A stretch of DNA of 64,000 bases from Pseudooceanicola sediminis (GCF_003575965.1 NZ_QWJJ01000007.1:134976-198975); one strand, 5' to 3'; shown: positions 17,247 to 26,574, numbered from the stretch's first letter. Numbers and translations: made by a program. The notes: generated by a model not told the origin, from the sequence alone.

Positions 17247-17666
17247 TCAGCCGAGCGGGTCGGCCGTGGAATAGTGCAGCACCACCGGGATCACGGCGGC
17301 CTTCAGGCTGGCCGCGCCCTCGATCGGCAGATCCGCCGGGCGCGGCGCTTCTGCCTCCACCCAGTCGCAAAGGCCGCCCAACGTGCGGTCGGTGGCGAGC
17401 GCCGAGCCGATGCTGGCGGTCAACGTGTCGAAGGCAGCGTCACGGTCGGCGCCCTGCACAACCGCCTCGATCTCCGCGCGGTGCTGATAGTGGTAGGCAA
17501 GCGGCGAAAGCGTCACCTCGGGTTCGCCGGGCTCGCCATCGCGCAGGATCAGCAGTCCCTCCGCCGGTACGCGTTCGGGGAGCACCTCGCTGCGAAGGGC
17601 GGTGGCAGGCAGCGCCGAGAGCCGCGCGTGTAGCACGGTGAGGATGGTTTCGCGAGGAGTGGCCAT
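17247..17666 (-). CDS. Tail terminator-like protein
   Basis: A 139-residue protein upstream of the tail tube gene. The alpha/beta pattern (TPRETILTVLHARLSALP, then GLLILRDGEPGEPEVTLSPLAYHYQHRAEI split as two conserved blocks) matches the small minor-tail proteins that cap the tail tube in lambda U-like phages; such genes are often mis-annotated as acyl-CoA transferases. Gene order (head-tail joining, terminator, tube, chaperones, tape measure) supports the assignment. The next upstream gene is an unrelated cargo gene, so the terminator is separated from its usual DUF6441 neighbour by an insertion. Confidence 0.65.
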   Translation of the reverse strand: MATPRETILTVLHARLSALPATALRSEVLPERVPAEGLLILRDGEPGEPEVTLSPLAYHYQHRAEIEAVVQGADRDAAFDTLTASIGSALATDRTLGGLCDWVEAEAPRPADLPIEGAASLKAAVIPVVLHYSTADPLG

Positions 17667-17716
17667 GGGGCTTTCTAGTACCGAGTGTCCTGCAGCTTTG
17701 TTCTGACCGCTGAAGG

Positions 17717-18460
17717 TTAAAAAACGCCATTCAACTTAAGAGGGTGGTAATCGATCGATTTCAGGTCTACTTCAAGTTCCGATGTGAATGGCGTCTTGTA
17801 GGTTTCTGCGTCGAAGCCGTTGAAGTTGGCACCGGCTTCGTCCAAAGCTTTAAACACTCGAGCAACTGCGGAAACAAACACCGGCATCATGTCAACATAT
17901 ACTTGTTTGTCAGGATATCGCTCTGCCTCCGAAACCTGCCGGATAGCATCTAACCCCAATTCATCACGAATGAGACAAAATCTCTGAAGCGCTTTCTCAC
18001 CCTTCAAAAACCTGTCCAGGTACGGCGACTCCGCCGCTGGATCTAGTCGCAACCGGAAATCATCTAGCTTGAAATAGGCAGTCATCGGCAACATGCCTTC
18101 ACTAGTCATTCGATGCCGAGCCAGTAAGTACGTCGCGCCGTTCCATTGGTTTGGATCGCCACGCAACCACAAGTCAGACAAGAGGCCTTGGAATAGAGGG
18201 TGGTCTCGATGGTGTATGGCATTCCGTAACGCGATCAGCGCACATGTGTCGCCGTGATCGAAATATGGAAAGTGAACTTTTGAGACATCATAGAGGGTGT
18301 GGAACGCCTCCAGTTTTGCCTCGAATGCCCGCTCCATGTTATGGATCGCCTCCTCGCGGTCCACGTCAAAAAGGCTCGCGAAACGACCATGGGCCTCGGT
18401 GTATAATCTCATGTAATTTGAGAGGTTGCTGATAGCATTTTCTATGGCAGCTAGGCTCAT
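17717..18460 (-). CDS. Cargo (moron) protein with HEPN-like RNxxHH motif inside the head-tail operon
   Basis: A 247-residue soluble protein inserted between the DUF6441 head-tail gene and the tail terminator. I do not recognise a named family. Residues 77-87 contain ALRNAIHHRDH, which resembles the R-x3/4-H active-site helix of HEPN ribonucleases; the surrounding sequence is predicted helical. Base composition is visibly richer in A+T than the structural neighbours, and non-coding gaps flank it on both sides (50 and 94 bases) in an otherwise overlapping operon. These are the marks of a recently acquired moron. A superinfection-exclusion or abortive-infection role is inference. Confidence 0.7.
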   Translation of the reverse strand: MSLAAIENAISNLSNYMRLYTEAHGRFASLFDVDREEAIHNMERAFEAKLEAFHTLYDVSKVHFPYFDHGDTCALIALRNAIHHRDHPLFQGLLSDLWLRGDPNQWNGATYLLARHRMTSEGMLPMTAYFKLDDFRLRLDPAAESPYLDRFLKGEKALQRFCLIRDELGLDAIRQVSEAERYPDKQVYVDMMPVFVSAVARVFKALDEAGANFNGFDAETYKTPFTSELEVDLKSIDYHPLKLNGVF

Positions 18461-18554
18461 CTAGGGCGTATCCGAATCTGCAACTTGGACGGGGTTGATC
18501 TATCACTTCAAATGTCAGTAACAGAGTGAGCCTTGAACGGAAGCCCCTTCGAAT

Positions 18555-19187
18555 TCAGTATTTTTCCTCCACCCAGTTTGCAACGATCAACCCCGGCACA
18601 CTATCGAGCGCCCGTTCGGCATCACGGTCGAGGTCCAGCCGCTTCGGTAGCTTGACCTGCGGGACCAGCAGGAAGATCGGCGCGGTGACCTGGTTGCGGC
18701 CGGTTTTCGAGCGCGAGGCCACCGCTTGACCGCGTTTGTTGATGCGGGCTCGGTCGGCGACCAGCAGGCTCGGACCTCGGCGACGATATACGAAGCGCAG
18801 GCGCAATCCGCGCCGCCGCTCCCATTCGCCCGGGGTGATACGTCGACCGCGCAGACCTCGGCCCGCAGCTTCGGTCGGGATCGCAAGATAGAACCCATCT
18901 TTCGAGCGGATCAGTGGAGCAGTGTCGTGTGCACCCACGATGATTGGAGCTTTCGACCAGACCAGAGCGGCGGCATCAAGGCTTTCGCCTGCGCGCGGGA
19001 ACGTCTGGTTGCGGATCGAGTTGGCGAGCCGTCGCCCAAGCCCTGCGCCAGTGATCTGGGTCCGCCACGAAGACTTCAACCCGGTTCCGGCCTCGCGCAT
19101 CGCAGCGGTGACGGCCTTCTCGCCCGCCTTCACCTCGGCCGCCATGGCGGCGACGAGGTCCGGCATGATGTCGAGCCTCAGCTTCAT
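18555..19187 (-). CDS. DUF6441 family phage protein
   Basis: A 210-residue protein of the DUF6441 family, found between head-tail joining and tail genes in alphaproteobacterial siphoviruses. Typical segments are AAMAAEVKAGEKAVTAAMREAG near the N-terminus (split: core VKAGEKAVTAAM), GAGLGRRLANSIRNQTFP and a basic C-terminal half. Position suggests a minor tail or neck component comparable to HK97 gp10-like proteins, but the precise role is not known. The start ATG at 19187 overlaps the stop of the head-tail joining gene by four bases. Confidence 0.75.
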   Translation of the reverse strand: MKLRLDIMPDLVAAMAAEVKAGEKAVTAAMREAGTGLKSSWRTQITGAGLGRRLANSIRNQTFPRAGESLDAAALVWSKAPIIVGAHDTAPLIRSKDGFYLAIPTEAAGRGLRGRRITPGEWERRRGLRLRFVYRRRGPSLLVADRARINKRGQAVASRSKTGRNQVTAPIFLLVPQVKLPKRLDLDRDAERALDSVPGLIVANWVEEKY

Positions 19188-19495
19188 GCCGGGCGCAGGT
19201 CCACGGTCCAGACCAGGCGCTCGCGGTCACGGACGGGCTCCCCCTGGATAAGGAACGCGTCACCGTCGATTTCGATCCGATCACCGGGGCGCGGGTTCGC
19301 AACATCGGCAAGGCGCAGGTCAATACGGGTCGTTTCCGACCAGAGCCGTGCGTCGCCGAAGTCGGTGATCGCATCGGCCTGCCGAGCAACCACGCGCACC
19401 AGAACGGGCGCGCCGGCATCAGTGATGTAGACAGCTTCGCGTCCGATGTTCGGATCGGCGAAGAGCGCATCTACGATGGCGGCAAATGCAGTCAT
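19184..19495 (-). CDS. Head-tail joining (neck) protein
   Basis: A 103-residue beta-barrel protein in the neck-gene position between the capsid decoration protein and DUF6441. The segments TTRIDLRLADVANPRPGDRIEI and DAFLIQGEPVRDRERLVWTV (both shortened here to their cores RPGDRIEI and FLIQGEP) are typical of lambda FII/HK97 gp10-like stopper proteins. It is coupled to neighbours on both sides: the ATG at 19495 touches the stop of the DUF2190 gene and its own stop overlaps the DUF6441 start. Confidence 0.7.
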   Translation of the reverse strand: MTAFAAIVDALFADPNIGREAVYITDAGAPVLVRVVARQADAITDFGDARLWSETTRIDLRLADVANPRPGDRIEIDGDAFLIQGEPVRDRERLVWTVDLRPA

Positions 19496-19830
19496 CAGAA
19501 CGAGGCGTTCAGGCGCACGCGGCCGATGGTGTCACCAGCCCCGCCTGCGACAGCGTCGGTGGCGACACCGATCAGGGTGTTCGAGGTCGCCACGTTGGTG
19601 GTGCGCTTGTTGGTGTCGTCCCAGTAGATCCTGGCACCCGCGGTCCAGGCCTGCGAGCCGATCTTGGTGAGGTAGAAGACGCCGGTGAGCACGGTCTCGA
19701 CGGGCTCGCCGAGGGCGGCGGTGCCTGCCGCAACGCCGAAGATGGAACCGACGAGCAGGCCATCGCCGGAGGCGACGGCATAGGGTGCGGTCAGGGTAAC
19801 GGTGTTGCCGGGCTGAACGAAGTTTTTCAT
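19495..19830 (-). CDS. DUF2190 capsid decoration-like protein
   Basis: A 111-residue DUF2190 protein, Gly/Ala/Thr-rich, with the family pattern KNFVQPGNTVTLTAP at the start, YWDDTNKRTTN in the middle and IGVATDAVAGGAGDT near the end. In characterised phages DUF2190 proteins are trimeric capsid decoration or head-fibre proteins. It lies directly downstream of the protease-capsid fusion gene (75-base gap), which fits a head-stabilising role. Confidence 0.85.
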   Translation of the reverse strand: MKNFVQPGNTVTLTAPYAVASGDGLLVGSIFGVAAGTAALGEPVETVLTGVFYLTKIGSQAWTAGARIYWDDTNKRTTNVATSNTLIGVATDAVAGGAGDTIGRVRLNASF

Positions 19831-19905
19831 GGGGGGTGATCCTCGTGGAGAGACGAAGGGCGGCCCGTGAGGACCGCCCGCGAGTCAGGGTTCAGGAAGC
19901 GGGCG

Positions 19906-21927
19906 TCACGCACCCGGGTTCTTGTATAGGCCGCGCCAGTCGATGGCCTTGGCGCCGAAGTCGAGGCGGCACTTGATCTCGACGCCGTCGACGTCGAAGC
20001 CGTTGCGCGTCTCGATGTAGGCGCCCTGCTGGCCCTCGAGATAGGCGTACTCGATGGTGTCGATCTGGTTCGGGCTGGCCGCCAGATACCAGGCGGTGGC
20101 GCTGGCCGCATCAAGGCGCGGCTCGCTGATCGGCGAGAGCGTCCGGATCGACTGCGGCACCACGCTGGAGGTAGCAGCAGGCACGAGGTTCTGAGCCACG
20201 AGCTGTTCGGCCTTCAGTTCCAGCGCGGCGGGCACGATCAGAAAGGCGGGGCGGATGTTCAGCACCGTCTTCTTGTCGAGCCCGGTCTGCAGCGCCATCG
20301 CCGCACGGGCCGCGCCCACCGCATCGACGGCCAGCGCCGCGCCGGTGCCCGCGAGGTTCTTGTGCGTGGTGTGGAACAGCGCGTTACCATCGGCCATCGC
20401 CGGGTTGGCGGTGATGATACCCCAGACCACGTCGCTTTCCAGCTGGGCGATGGAGTTGCCGTACATCGCCGGGATGCGCGTGAAGGCGTCGAGATCGTCG
20501 TTGATCAGCACCTGCCGGGTGATCGCGACCACCCGGCCATAGGTCTTGACCTTGTAGCTCTCCTTGCTCTCGCCCAGCGTGCCGCGCTTGAACTCGCCAC
20601 TTTCGCCGACCTCCAGCAACTGCGGCGCTTCGCCGAGCTGGACGCGGTGCATGGATTTGAAGTCGGTGGCAAGCACCTGGCGGCAGAAGAGCGCGAAGGT
20701 CCGGGGATAGGCGTCATAGGCCTGCCGCAGCGTCTTGTTGGTGACGGCCGAGAGGATCTCGGGGAAGTCAGAGGTCGAATGTAGCGCGCGCGTCGCCACC
20801 TCGTCGCGCGACAGGCCGCGCGTGTTGACCCCGGCATTGCCGAGGCTCTCGCGGGCGAGTTCCAAGAGCGTCATGCCGCGATACTGGCGCGCGGCATCCT
20901 CGAGCGGGAACAGCGTCGGGCTGTAGCGGTGCAAGAGCGCGTTCGCCACGGCATCGCGCCGGGTGATGCGCTCGTCCCGGCCGCCGAGAGGCACGGAGAC
21001 ATGGGGGAAGGTCCGGGTCTCGTCGGACTTCGCGGCGACCTGGTCGAGGATCAGGCGGCGGGATTCGTCCACGCTGACGCCGCGCTTGACCAGATCCTCG
21101 GCGAAGCCACGCTCGAGGTTCAGCCGCCCGGCCAGATCGTAGATGGTGGAGACGCGGTCGCGCTCGGCCTCGCGGGCGCGGGTCGCGATGGCCTCGGTGT
21201 CGGGGGCTTCGGGCTTGAGGGCATTGGGCTGGCTGCGCGTTTGCGCCTCGGCCGCGCCGGTCTTGTCGTCGGGCATGGTGATCTCCTCGGTCGCTGCCGT
21301 ATCGGTTGTGTCGTCGGCCGGGGCGGCCGGGGTCGTCTTGTCGGTCATCGGGGATGCTCCTTCGCTGGTTTCGGCGTCCCGGCGATGGAGGACGCAGTCG
21401 TGATGTTCGCCCTTGGCGCGGAAGCCCGCGGCGGGATCGGCGCCGACCGGCACGGCCGAGATCTCGAACGGGGTCCAATCGACCGCCCGCCAAAGCTCGC
21501 GCCCGCCATCGGGCTTGGAGACCTCGAAGCGGTGGACCTGGTAGCCGATCGAGACCGCGCGGATGTGCCCGGCCTGGATGTCGCGCCAGATCGGCTCGAC
21601 ATCGGCACGCTCGCTGATCCGCACCAAGGCGATGCCGCGGCCGTTCTCGATCCGGGCTGAACCCGGCACGACCGAGCCGATGACGGCGTCGAGCGTGTCG
21701 ATTTCGTGCACCTTCAGGAACGGCGCGCCCGCGTTCAACCGGTCGAGCCGGACATGGGCGGGATCGAGGCTCAGTTCCTCGTCATAGGGTTCACCGAAGA
21801 AACTGGCGCGACGAACGCGAGCGCCTGCCGACCAGATCACTTCGACGGTGCGCGCGTCATTGTCGACGCTATTCGGCGCAAGCTCCGCCGACCGGCGCAG
21901 GGCCGGCAGTTCGATCATCGTGTCCAT
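19906..21927 (-). CDS. Prohead protease / major capsid protein fusion
   Basis: A 673-residue fusion. Residues ~1-160 form an HK97-type prohead serine protease: catalytic His in FLKVHEIDTL and Ser in IRAVSIGYQV. Residues ~190-260 are a low-complexity Asp/Thr/Glu linker resembling a scaffold. Residues ~330-673 form an HK97-fold major capsid protein, with DFPEILSAVTNKTLRQAY near the start (core shown) and a C-terminal IETRNGFDVDGVEIKCRLDF. Such single-gene fusions are known in a subset of alphaproteobacterial phages; the protease presumably cuts itself away during head maturation. The gene sits between portal and decoration genes as expected. Confidence 0.92.
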   Translation of the reverse strand: MDTMIELPALRRSAELAPNSVDNDARTVEVIWSAGARVRRASFFGEPYDEELSLDPAHVRLDRLNAGAPFLKVHEIDTLDAVIGSVVPGSARIENGRGIALVRISERADVEPIWRDIQAGHIRAVSIGYQVHRFEVSKPDGGRELWRAVDWTPFEISAVPVGADPAAGFRAKGEHHDCVLHRRDAETSEGASPMTDKTTPAAPADDTTDTAATEEITMPDDKTGAAEAQTRSQPNALKPEAPDTEAIATRAREAERDRVSTIYDLAGRLNLERGFAEDLVKRGVSVDESRRLILDQVAAKSDETRTFPHVSVPLGGRDERITRRDAVANALLHRYSPTLFPLEDAARQYRGMTLLELARESLGNAGVNTRGLSRDEVATRALHSTSDFPEILSAVTNKTLRQAYDAYPRTFALFCRQVLATDFKSMHRVQLGEAPQLLEVGESGEFKRGTLGESKESYKVKTYGRVVAITRQVLINDDLDAFTRIPAMYGNSIAQLESDVVWGIITANPAMADGNALFHTTHKNLAGTGAALAVDAVGAARAAMALQTGLDKKTVLNIRPAFLIVPAALELKAEQLVAQNLVPAATSSVVPQSIRTLSPISEPRLDAASATAWYLAASPNQIDTIEYAYLEGQQGAYIETRNGFDVDGVEIKCRLDFGAKAIDWRGLYKNPGA

Positions 21928-21932
21928 GAAGG

Positions 21933-23474
21933 TCAGTCCTGTTGGTCGGCCTGCGCCGGGTCTGTGGCATCCGCGTCGGCGGAGAGGTCGTTTGTCGGAT
22001 CGGCGGCCGGATCGTTGCTCTGCGCGCTGCCCGTCTTGGTGACGCGGCGCGGGTCGCTGTCGAGCACCAGCCCCAGCGCGTCGAGCTTGGCGTTCGTCGC
22101 GGCGATCTCGGCCAGCACGGCATCCGGGTTACGGCCCTGCCGGGCGATCACTTCCGCCAGCGTCATGGTGCCGGAGCGGATCGACAGCAGGTTGGCCATC
22201 GCGTCCTTCTGTGGATCGACCGCCTCGAACTTCGGCGGCGACCATTCGACCGGCACGGTCGGCGACGGGATCTGGCCCGCCGCCCATGCGGCTTCCGTGA
22301 ACCACCGCCAGACGGGCGCGCAGAACATCGGGATGAAGAGCTGCCATTGCACGGCGTCGATCTGGCGGCGGAACTCGACGAGCCCAGCCCGGATCGAGGA
22401 ATAGTTGACCTGGCTGAGATCGCCGGTCAGCAGCTCATAGGGCACCCGGAACCCGGCCGAGATGGTGTGCAGGCTGGCTCGCTTGTATTCGCCATAACCG
22501 CCGGTGGCTGAGGGCTGGTTGAAGCGGATGTCCTTGCCGCCGCGCGCATAGGCGATCAAGCCCGGCTCGAACTGCTCCACCCTGTTGCCGTCGGCATCGA
22601 CCACGGCTGGCGCGATGCCCTGCTGCGCCTCGTCGTCGCCGAAGACGATGGCGGTGACGCAGGCCTCGGTCTTCTTGCGGACCAGTTCGGCCACCTCGTA
22701 GTCGTCGAGATCGCGCAACGACCGGATCACCGGCGCGCCCCAGGGAACGCCACGCGCCTGCGTGCGCTGCTTTTCATAGATATGGGCGATCTCGGTTGCC
22801 GGGACCGGGCGGCTCTGCAACCCGTTCTGCAGTGACCCGTAGACGTCGCCCGGATGCTCGGCATGCAGCCAGTAGGCCCGGCGCTTGCCGACCGGGTCGA
22901 ACTCGATCCCCTGCACAAGGCGTCCCGCGCCGAGCGCGCCGGATTTCGAGGCGTCGAGGAAGTCGGCCTCCAGCACCTGCAGTTGCAGGGGCACCGACAG
23001 GCCATCGCTCGCCCGACGCAGGCGGCGGCGCACCAGGACTTCGCCCGCCTCGATCATCTCGCGGCAGATCAGGGTCTGGAGCCCATAGAAGTCGAGCTGA
23101 TCGTCCGCGTCGCAGTCCGCCGTCCAGCGTTCGAAGAGCGCGTCGACCTTGCGGTCCAAAGCCTCGTTACCACTCGCGGCGCGCGGCATGATCCCCGCGC
23201 CGATGATATTGTTGACCAGCACCGCGACGGCTTTTGCCGCATGCGGGTTGTTGCGCACCAGATCCCGCATCCGGTCGCGCAAGAGCGCCCCGGCCACCCC
23301 GATCTCGGTGTCGGCCGAGGATCCCGGCGCGCGCCAGCCGTCCGTCCGTCGCCCTTTCGCGGCCCCGTCATAGCCGCGCGTCAGGGTCTCGAAGGCCTGA
23401 CGGGCCAACACGCGCCTGGCGGCGGCCCGAGGGGCGACGGAGGCAATGGCCCTGTCGAACCAGTTTGCCGACAT
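21933..23474 (-). CDS. Phage portal protein, lambda family
   Basis: A 513-residue portal protein forming the dodecameric DNA channel at one head vertex. The lambda-type pattern is visible: ARQAFETLTRGYDGA near residue 25, RDLVRNNPHAAKAVAVLVNNIIGAG (core NNPHAAKAV) near residue 75, and LEADFLDASKSG near residue 165; the C-terminus is Asp/Ala-rich and disordered. It follows the small gpW-like gene with the stop and start abutting at 23474 and precedes the protease-capsid fusion. Confidence 0.93.
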   Translation of the reverse strand: MSANWFDRAIASVAPRAAARRVLARQAFETLTRGYDGAAKGRRTDGWRAPGSSADTEIGVAGALLRDRMRDLVRNNPHAAKAVAVLVNNIIGAGIMPRAASGNEALDRKVDALFERWTADCDADDQLDFYGLQTLICREMIEAGEVLVRRRLRRASDGLSVPLQLQVLEADFLDASKSGALGAGRLVQGIEFDPVGKRRAYWLHAEHPGDVYGSLQNGLQSRPVPATEIAHIYEKQRTQARGVPWGAPVIRSLRDLDDYEVAELVRKKTEACVTAIVFGDDEAQQGIAPAVVDADGNRVEQFEPGLIAYARGGKDIRFNQPSATGGYGEYKRASLHTISAGFRVPYELLTGDLSQVNYSSIRAGLVEFRRQIDAVQWQLFIPMFCAPVWRWFTEAAWAAGQIPSPTVPVEWSPPKFEAVDPQKDAMANLLSIRSGTMTLAEVIARQGRNPDAVLAEIAATNAKLDALGLVLDSDPRRVTKTGSAQSNDPAADPTNDLSADADATDPAQADQQD

Positions 23475-23683
23475 CAGCGATCCCCGCGCGAAAAGCCTGC
23501 CAGCCCGGCCATGGGCAGCGGCCGTGTGGTGCCCGCAACGGCGCGTTCGATGGTGCGGATGCGCGCGAGAAGGTCCTCGGCCGAGCCGTAATCCACCGAT
23601 TTGCCGTCATAGCTGACCCGGGTCGTGCCGCTGGCATAGGCCCGGCGCAGCGCCGAGAGCTCGGTTTCCGTCCAGTCGGTCAT
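23474..23683 (-). CDS. gpW-like head-tail joining protein
   Basis: A 69-residue protein (MTDWTETELSALRRAYA) with the two-helix, beta-hairpin pattern of lambda gpW, including VSYDGKSVDYGSAEDLLARI. It lies between terminase large subunit and portal, the conserved gpW position, and is translationally coupled to both: the ATG at 23683 overlaps the terminase stop region and its stop touches the portal start. A slightly longer start at 23695 is possible. gpW completes the head before tail attachment. Confidence 0.85.
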   Translation of the reverse strand: MTDWTETELSALRRAYASGTTRVSYDGKSVDYGSAEDLLARIRTIERAVAGTTRPLPMAGLAGFSRGDR

Positions 23684-23685
23684 GT

Positions 23686-25680
23686 TCAAAACCATCCTTC
23701 CCGTCGCCCGAGCCAGTCGGAGCGGCGCTTGCCCTGCGGGACCTGCCCCGGCCGGTTGATCTGTCCGGCGGGATCGGTGTCACCGTAAGGCGCGGACCCG
23801 AGCTGATCCTCGAGATCGCGCCATTTCTCCTCAGACCAGCGGTCCGCGCCCGCGATCCAGGCGGCGGCGCGGGCATAGACCCGGCAATCCAGCGCCTCGT
23901 TCCGCTCGCGGAGCTTCTGCCATTCGAGCTTGGCGAAGCCACGTTTCGTGCGCACCGTCACCAGCTGCTCGGCCACGAACTGCTTCAGCCATTCGTTCTC
24001 GACCCAATGCGGCAGGTGGACCGTTCCCGGTGAGAACGCCGCACCATTGGCCATGTCCTCCTCGGTCGGCCGTTCGAGCCGCAGGAAGCGATAGGTCTCG
24101 GCCTTGAAGGTCGACACCGCCACGGTCCAGAGGCGCGCACCCCGACGCAGACGTTTGCCGCCCTCGGTCGCATCCACATAAGTGGGCCCCGACACCGGGC
24201 TTGCCCGATTGAACCCCTCCACGCCCTTGACCGGCGACACCTGCGCGAACCCCTGAGCCCGCGACCAGCCATAGACCGCCGGGGCCTCATAGCCCGTGTC
24301 GATGGAAAGCCGCGCGATCTTCAGATGCGCGCCACCTTCATGCGGCCACGTCCGACCGAGCAGGTCTGTCAGGTCGGCCCAGGCCTCATGCCGGTCGGGC
24401 CCGCCCTCAATCACGATGTGATCGACCAGCCAGCTTTCCAGACCTCGGCCCCAGGCCCAGACATCGACCTCGATCCGGTCCTTCTGCACGTCGGCCCCAG
24501 CGGTGAGGAACAACCCGCCCGCAGGCACCATCCCGGGTGTCCAGCGCTCACGCCGGTCGTAAAGCCGCTGCCAGTCCGGCGCTTCCCCTGTCTCGACCCA
24601 TGTCTCGCCGAGGATCGTGTTGCGGAACGCCTTGATCGCCTCATCGGACCCTTGGGCCGCGTCCCATGCCCGCACGATCCGCTCCCAGCTGAGCCAGCCG
24701 ATGGGCGAATAGAGCGCCGAGAGGTGGTAGCCGACGGAATTGGGATCCACTGCCGTCGCGGTCGCCCGCCATTCGCCAGCCTCCAGCATTGCCGTCTTGT
24801 GATGTTCCGCGACGGGCGTGTCGCAGCCCTCGCAGTGATACTCCGCCGTTTCCGGCTGTCCCTTCTGCCAGCGCAGCCGTTCGAATTTCAGCCACTGCAT
24901 CTCGCCGCAATGCGGACAGGGCACGAAGAACCGGCGTTGATCGCTGGCCTCATAGTCCCGTTCGATCCGGCTCATCCCCCGAATGGTCGGCGTTGAGACC
25001 AGGAACACCTTGCGCCGATGGGCAAAAGTCAGCGACCGCGCCTCGGCCAGCGTGACAGGATCGCCTTCCTCGTCGGCCGAGGCCGGATAGGCATCGACCT
25101 CGTCGAGGAAGATGTAGCGCGCCGGGGTCGAGCGCAGCCCAACCGCCGAGTTCGCCCCGGTCATGATCAGGATGCCGCCGGCGAATTCCTTCGACAGCAT
25201 TGTGTTGCCCGCATCCCGCGAGCGCGCCGGTTTGACCCGCTCCCGCAGCTCCGGGCTTTCGTCGATCAGCGGATCAATCCGCTGCCGCGAGTTCCGTTTC
25301 GCCAGTTCCACAGTGGGCTGGACGGCGAGCATCGGCCCTGGTGCCTGGTGGATCGCGAAGCCGATCCAGTTGTTACCCGCTTCGGTCGCCCCGACCTGAG
25401 CGGCCTTCATGAAGACAATCCGCTGTGTCGGATCGCCGGGCGACAGCCGGTCCATGATCTCGCCCATGTAGGGCGTGCGGGCGGTGCGATACCGCCCCGG
25501 CTCGGCCGATGCCCGCCCTGAGAGCATCCGGTGCCGATCCGCCCATTGCGAAACCGTCAGGTCCGGATCCGGCGTGAGGCCTTCACTCCAGGCACGCAGG
25601 ATTTCGGCCGCGCCATCGAAGTCGTCCTCACCGGAGATCGGCTTGGACCTCGGCAAGATCGTCGAGCTGGGCACGGACAT
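23686..25680 (-). CDS. Terminase large subunit, GpA family
   Basis: A 664-residue GpA-type terminase motor and nuclease. N-terminal ATPase: an adenine-binding segment followed by a deviant Walker A, FMKAAQVGATEAG (residues ~93-105), and Walker B, YIFLDEVDAYP (~residue 190). A zinc-finger-like CPHCGEMQWLKF and CEGCDTP lie in the middle (~residues 255-290). The C-terminal nuclease has LTAGADVQKDRIEVDVWAWG (core DVQKDRIEVDV) with acidic catalytic residues. GpA enzymes package concatemers from cohesive-end sites, so this phage is probably a cos type (inference). Confidence 0.95.
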   Translation of the reverse strand: MSVPSSTILPRSKPISGEDDFDGAAEILRAWSEGLTPDPDLTVSQWADRHRMLSGRASAEPGRYRTARTPYMGEIMDRLSPGDPTQRIVFMKAAQVGATEAGNNWIGFAIHQAPGPMLAVQPTVELAKRNSRQRIDPLIDESPELRERVKPARSRDAGNTMLSKEFAGGILIMTGANSAVGLRSTPARYIFLDEVDAYPASADEEGDPVTLAEARSLTFAHRRKVFLVSTPTIRGMSRIERDYEASDQRRFFVPCPHCGEMQWLKFERLRWQKGQPETAEYHCEGCDTPVAEHHKTAMLEAGEWRATATAVDPNSVGYHLSALYSPIGWLSWERIVRAWDAAQGSDEAIKAFRNTILGETWVETGEAPDWQRLYDRRERWTPGMVPAGGLFLTAGADVQKDRIEVDVWAWGRGLESWLVDHIVIEGGPDRHEAWADLTDLLGRTWPHEGGAHLKIARLSIDTGYEAPAVYGWSRAQGFAQVSPVKGVEGFNRASPVSGPTYVDATEGGKRLRRGARLWTVAVSTFKAETYRFLRLERPTEEDMANGAAFSPGTVHLPHWVENEWLKQFVAEQLVTVRTKRGFAKLEWQKLRERNEALDCRVYARAAAWIAGADRWSEEKWRDLEDQLGSAPYGDTDPAGQINRPGQVPQGKRRSDWLGRREGWF

Positions 25681-26188
25681 GTTTCTCCAGAACCTTCTGC
25701 ATCGCGGCGGGCTCGACGCCCAGATCAGCCGCCATCAAAGCCGCCGCGCGTGCGGGCCAGTTGACCCAGACATCCCGTTCCTGCCGCGCCAACCGAAACA
25801 CCAGGGACAGCGCGCGGGCGCGGTCGATCAACTCGCCTTTCAGTTTTTGCAGCCGCAGGCGGCGTTCCTGCGCCTTCAGAACCTCGTTGGCCGTCTTGGC
25901 CTGCAGGAAGGTGGTCCCGTTGCCCATCGGCGGGGCAGACATTCCCTGTTCGCGCAGCGTTTCGCCGACAGCTGAGACCGCCGCCTCCGGGACGGGTTTG
26001 AGCTTCGCGTTAGGCGCTTTGCGGGTTTTCGACGGGTCGGTTGCCTGCGCTCGCAGCGCATCGCTCGCCTCCGCGTCGATACTGCCATCGGAATGCAGAA
26101 CCACGCGTCCCGTTGCCTTGGCCTTCTGGATAGCTCCGCTTGAGAGACCGACGCGGGCGGCGTATTGGCGCTCGCTCAGACCCTCCAT
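25628..26188 (-). CDS. Terminase small subunit-like DNA-binding protein
   Basis: A 186-residue protein overlapping the large terminase gene by about 50 bases. The N-terminus is a compact HTH (LSERQYAARVGLSSGAIQKA) as in Nu1-like small terminases; the centre is Pro/Ala-rich linker; the C-terminal half is helical with KAQERRLRLQKLKGELIDRA and a tail that should contact the large subunit. It starts the late operon. The gene before it on the chromosome is divergent, so the late promoter probably lies in 26189-26299. Confidence 0.85.
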   Translation of the reverse strand: MEGLSERQYAARVGLSSGAIQKAKATGRVVLHSDGSIDAEASDALRAQATDPSKTRKAPNAKLKPVPEAAVSAVGETLREQGMSAPPMGNGTTFLQAKTANEVLKAQERRLRLQKLKGELIDRARALSLVFRLARQERDVWVNWPARAAALMAADLGVEPAAMQKVLEKHVRAQLDDLAEVQADLR

Positions 26189-26299
26189 GAAATGCTCCGA
26201 TTATCATTCAAAATCATGTGCTTATGTAGTTGATATGCCTCCGCACCAGAGCGAACGTGGTCCTACGAAAACGATGCAACTCACCACGGAGCCGCCACG

Positions 26300-26569
26300 A
26301 TGACCCGCCTTAACCCACAGACAACGCCCCGCCACCAGCTTCGCGCCGAGAAGGCACGCCGCAACAAGGAGGCGGCTTTGAATGCCTTCATCGGCAAGAA
26401 GGCCGAGATCGACGAGATGCTCGCCCGGTTGCAAGGCCTCAGCGATGAACACTTCAACTGCCACCCCGACGAGATCGGCTGGGCCACCGTCGGCAGCCTC
26501 GAGCACTACGCCTGCCTCCTGGAGCGCATCACGGACAGCGCCTTTGGCGAAGGCGAATACGCGGAGTGA
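26300..26569 (+). CDS. Small phage protein of unknown function
   Basis: An 89-residue acidic, helical protein with a basic N-terminus (RHQLRAEKARRNKE), then ALNAFIGKKAEIDEMLARLQ and an acidic C-terminus. I know this type as a recurrent companion of DUF3489 genes in alphaproteobacterial phages and islands, without assigned function. It is the first of three rightward genes inserted between the early and late leftward blocks. Confidence 0.65.
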   Translation: MTRLNPQTTPRHQLRAEKARRNKEAALNAFIGKKAEIDEMLARLQGLSDEHFNCHPDEIGWATVGSLEHYACLLERITDSAFGEGEYAE

Positions 26570-26574
26570 CCCCG

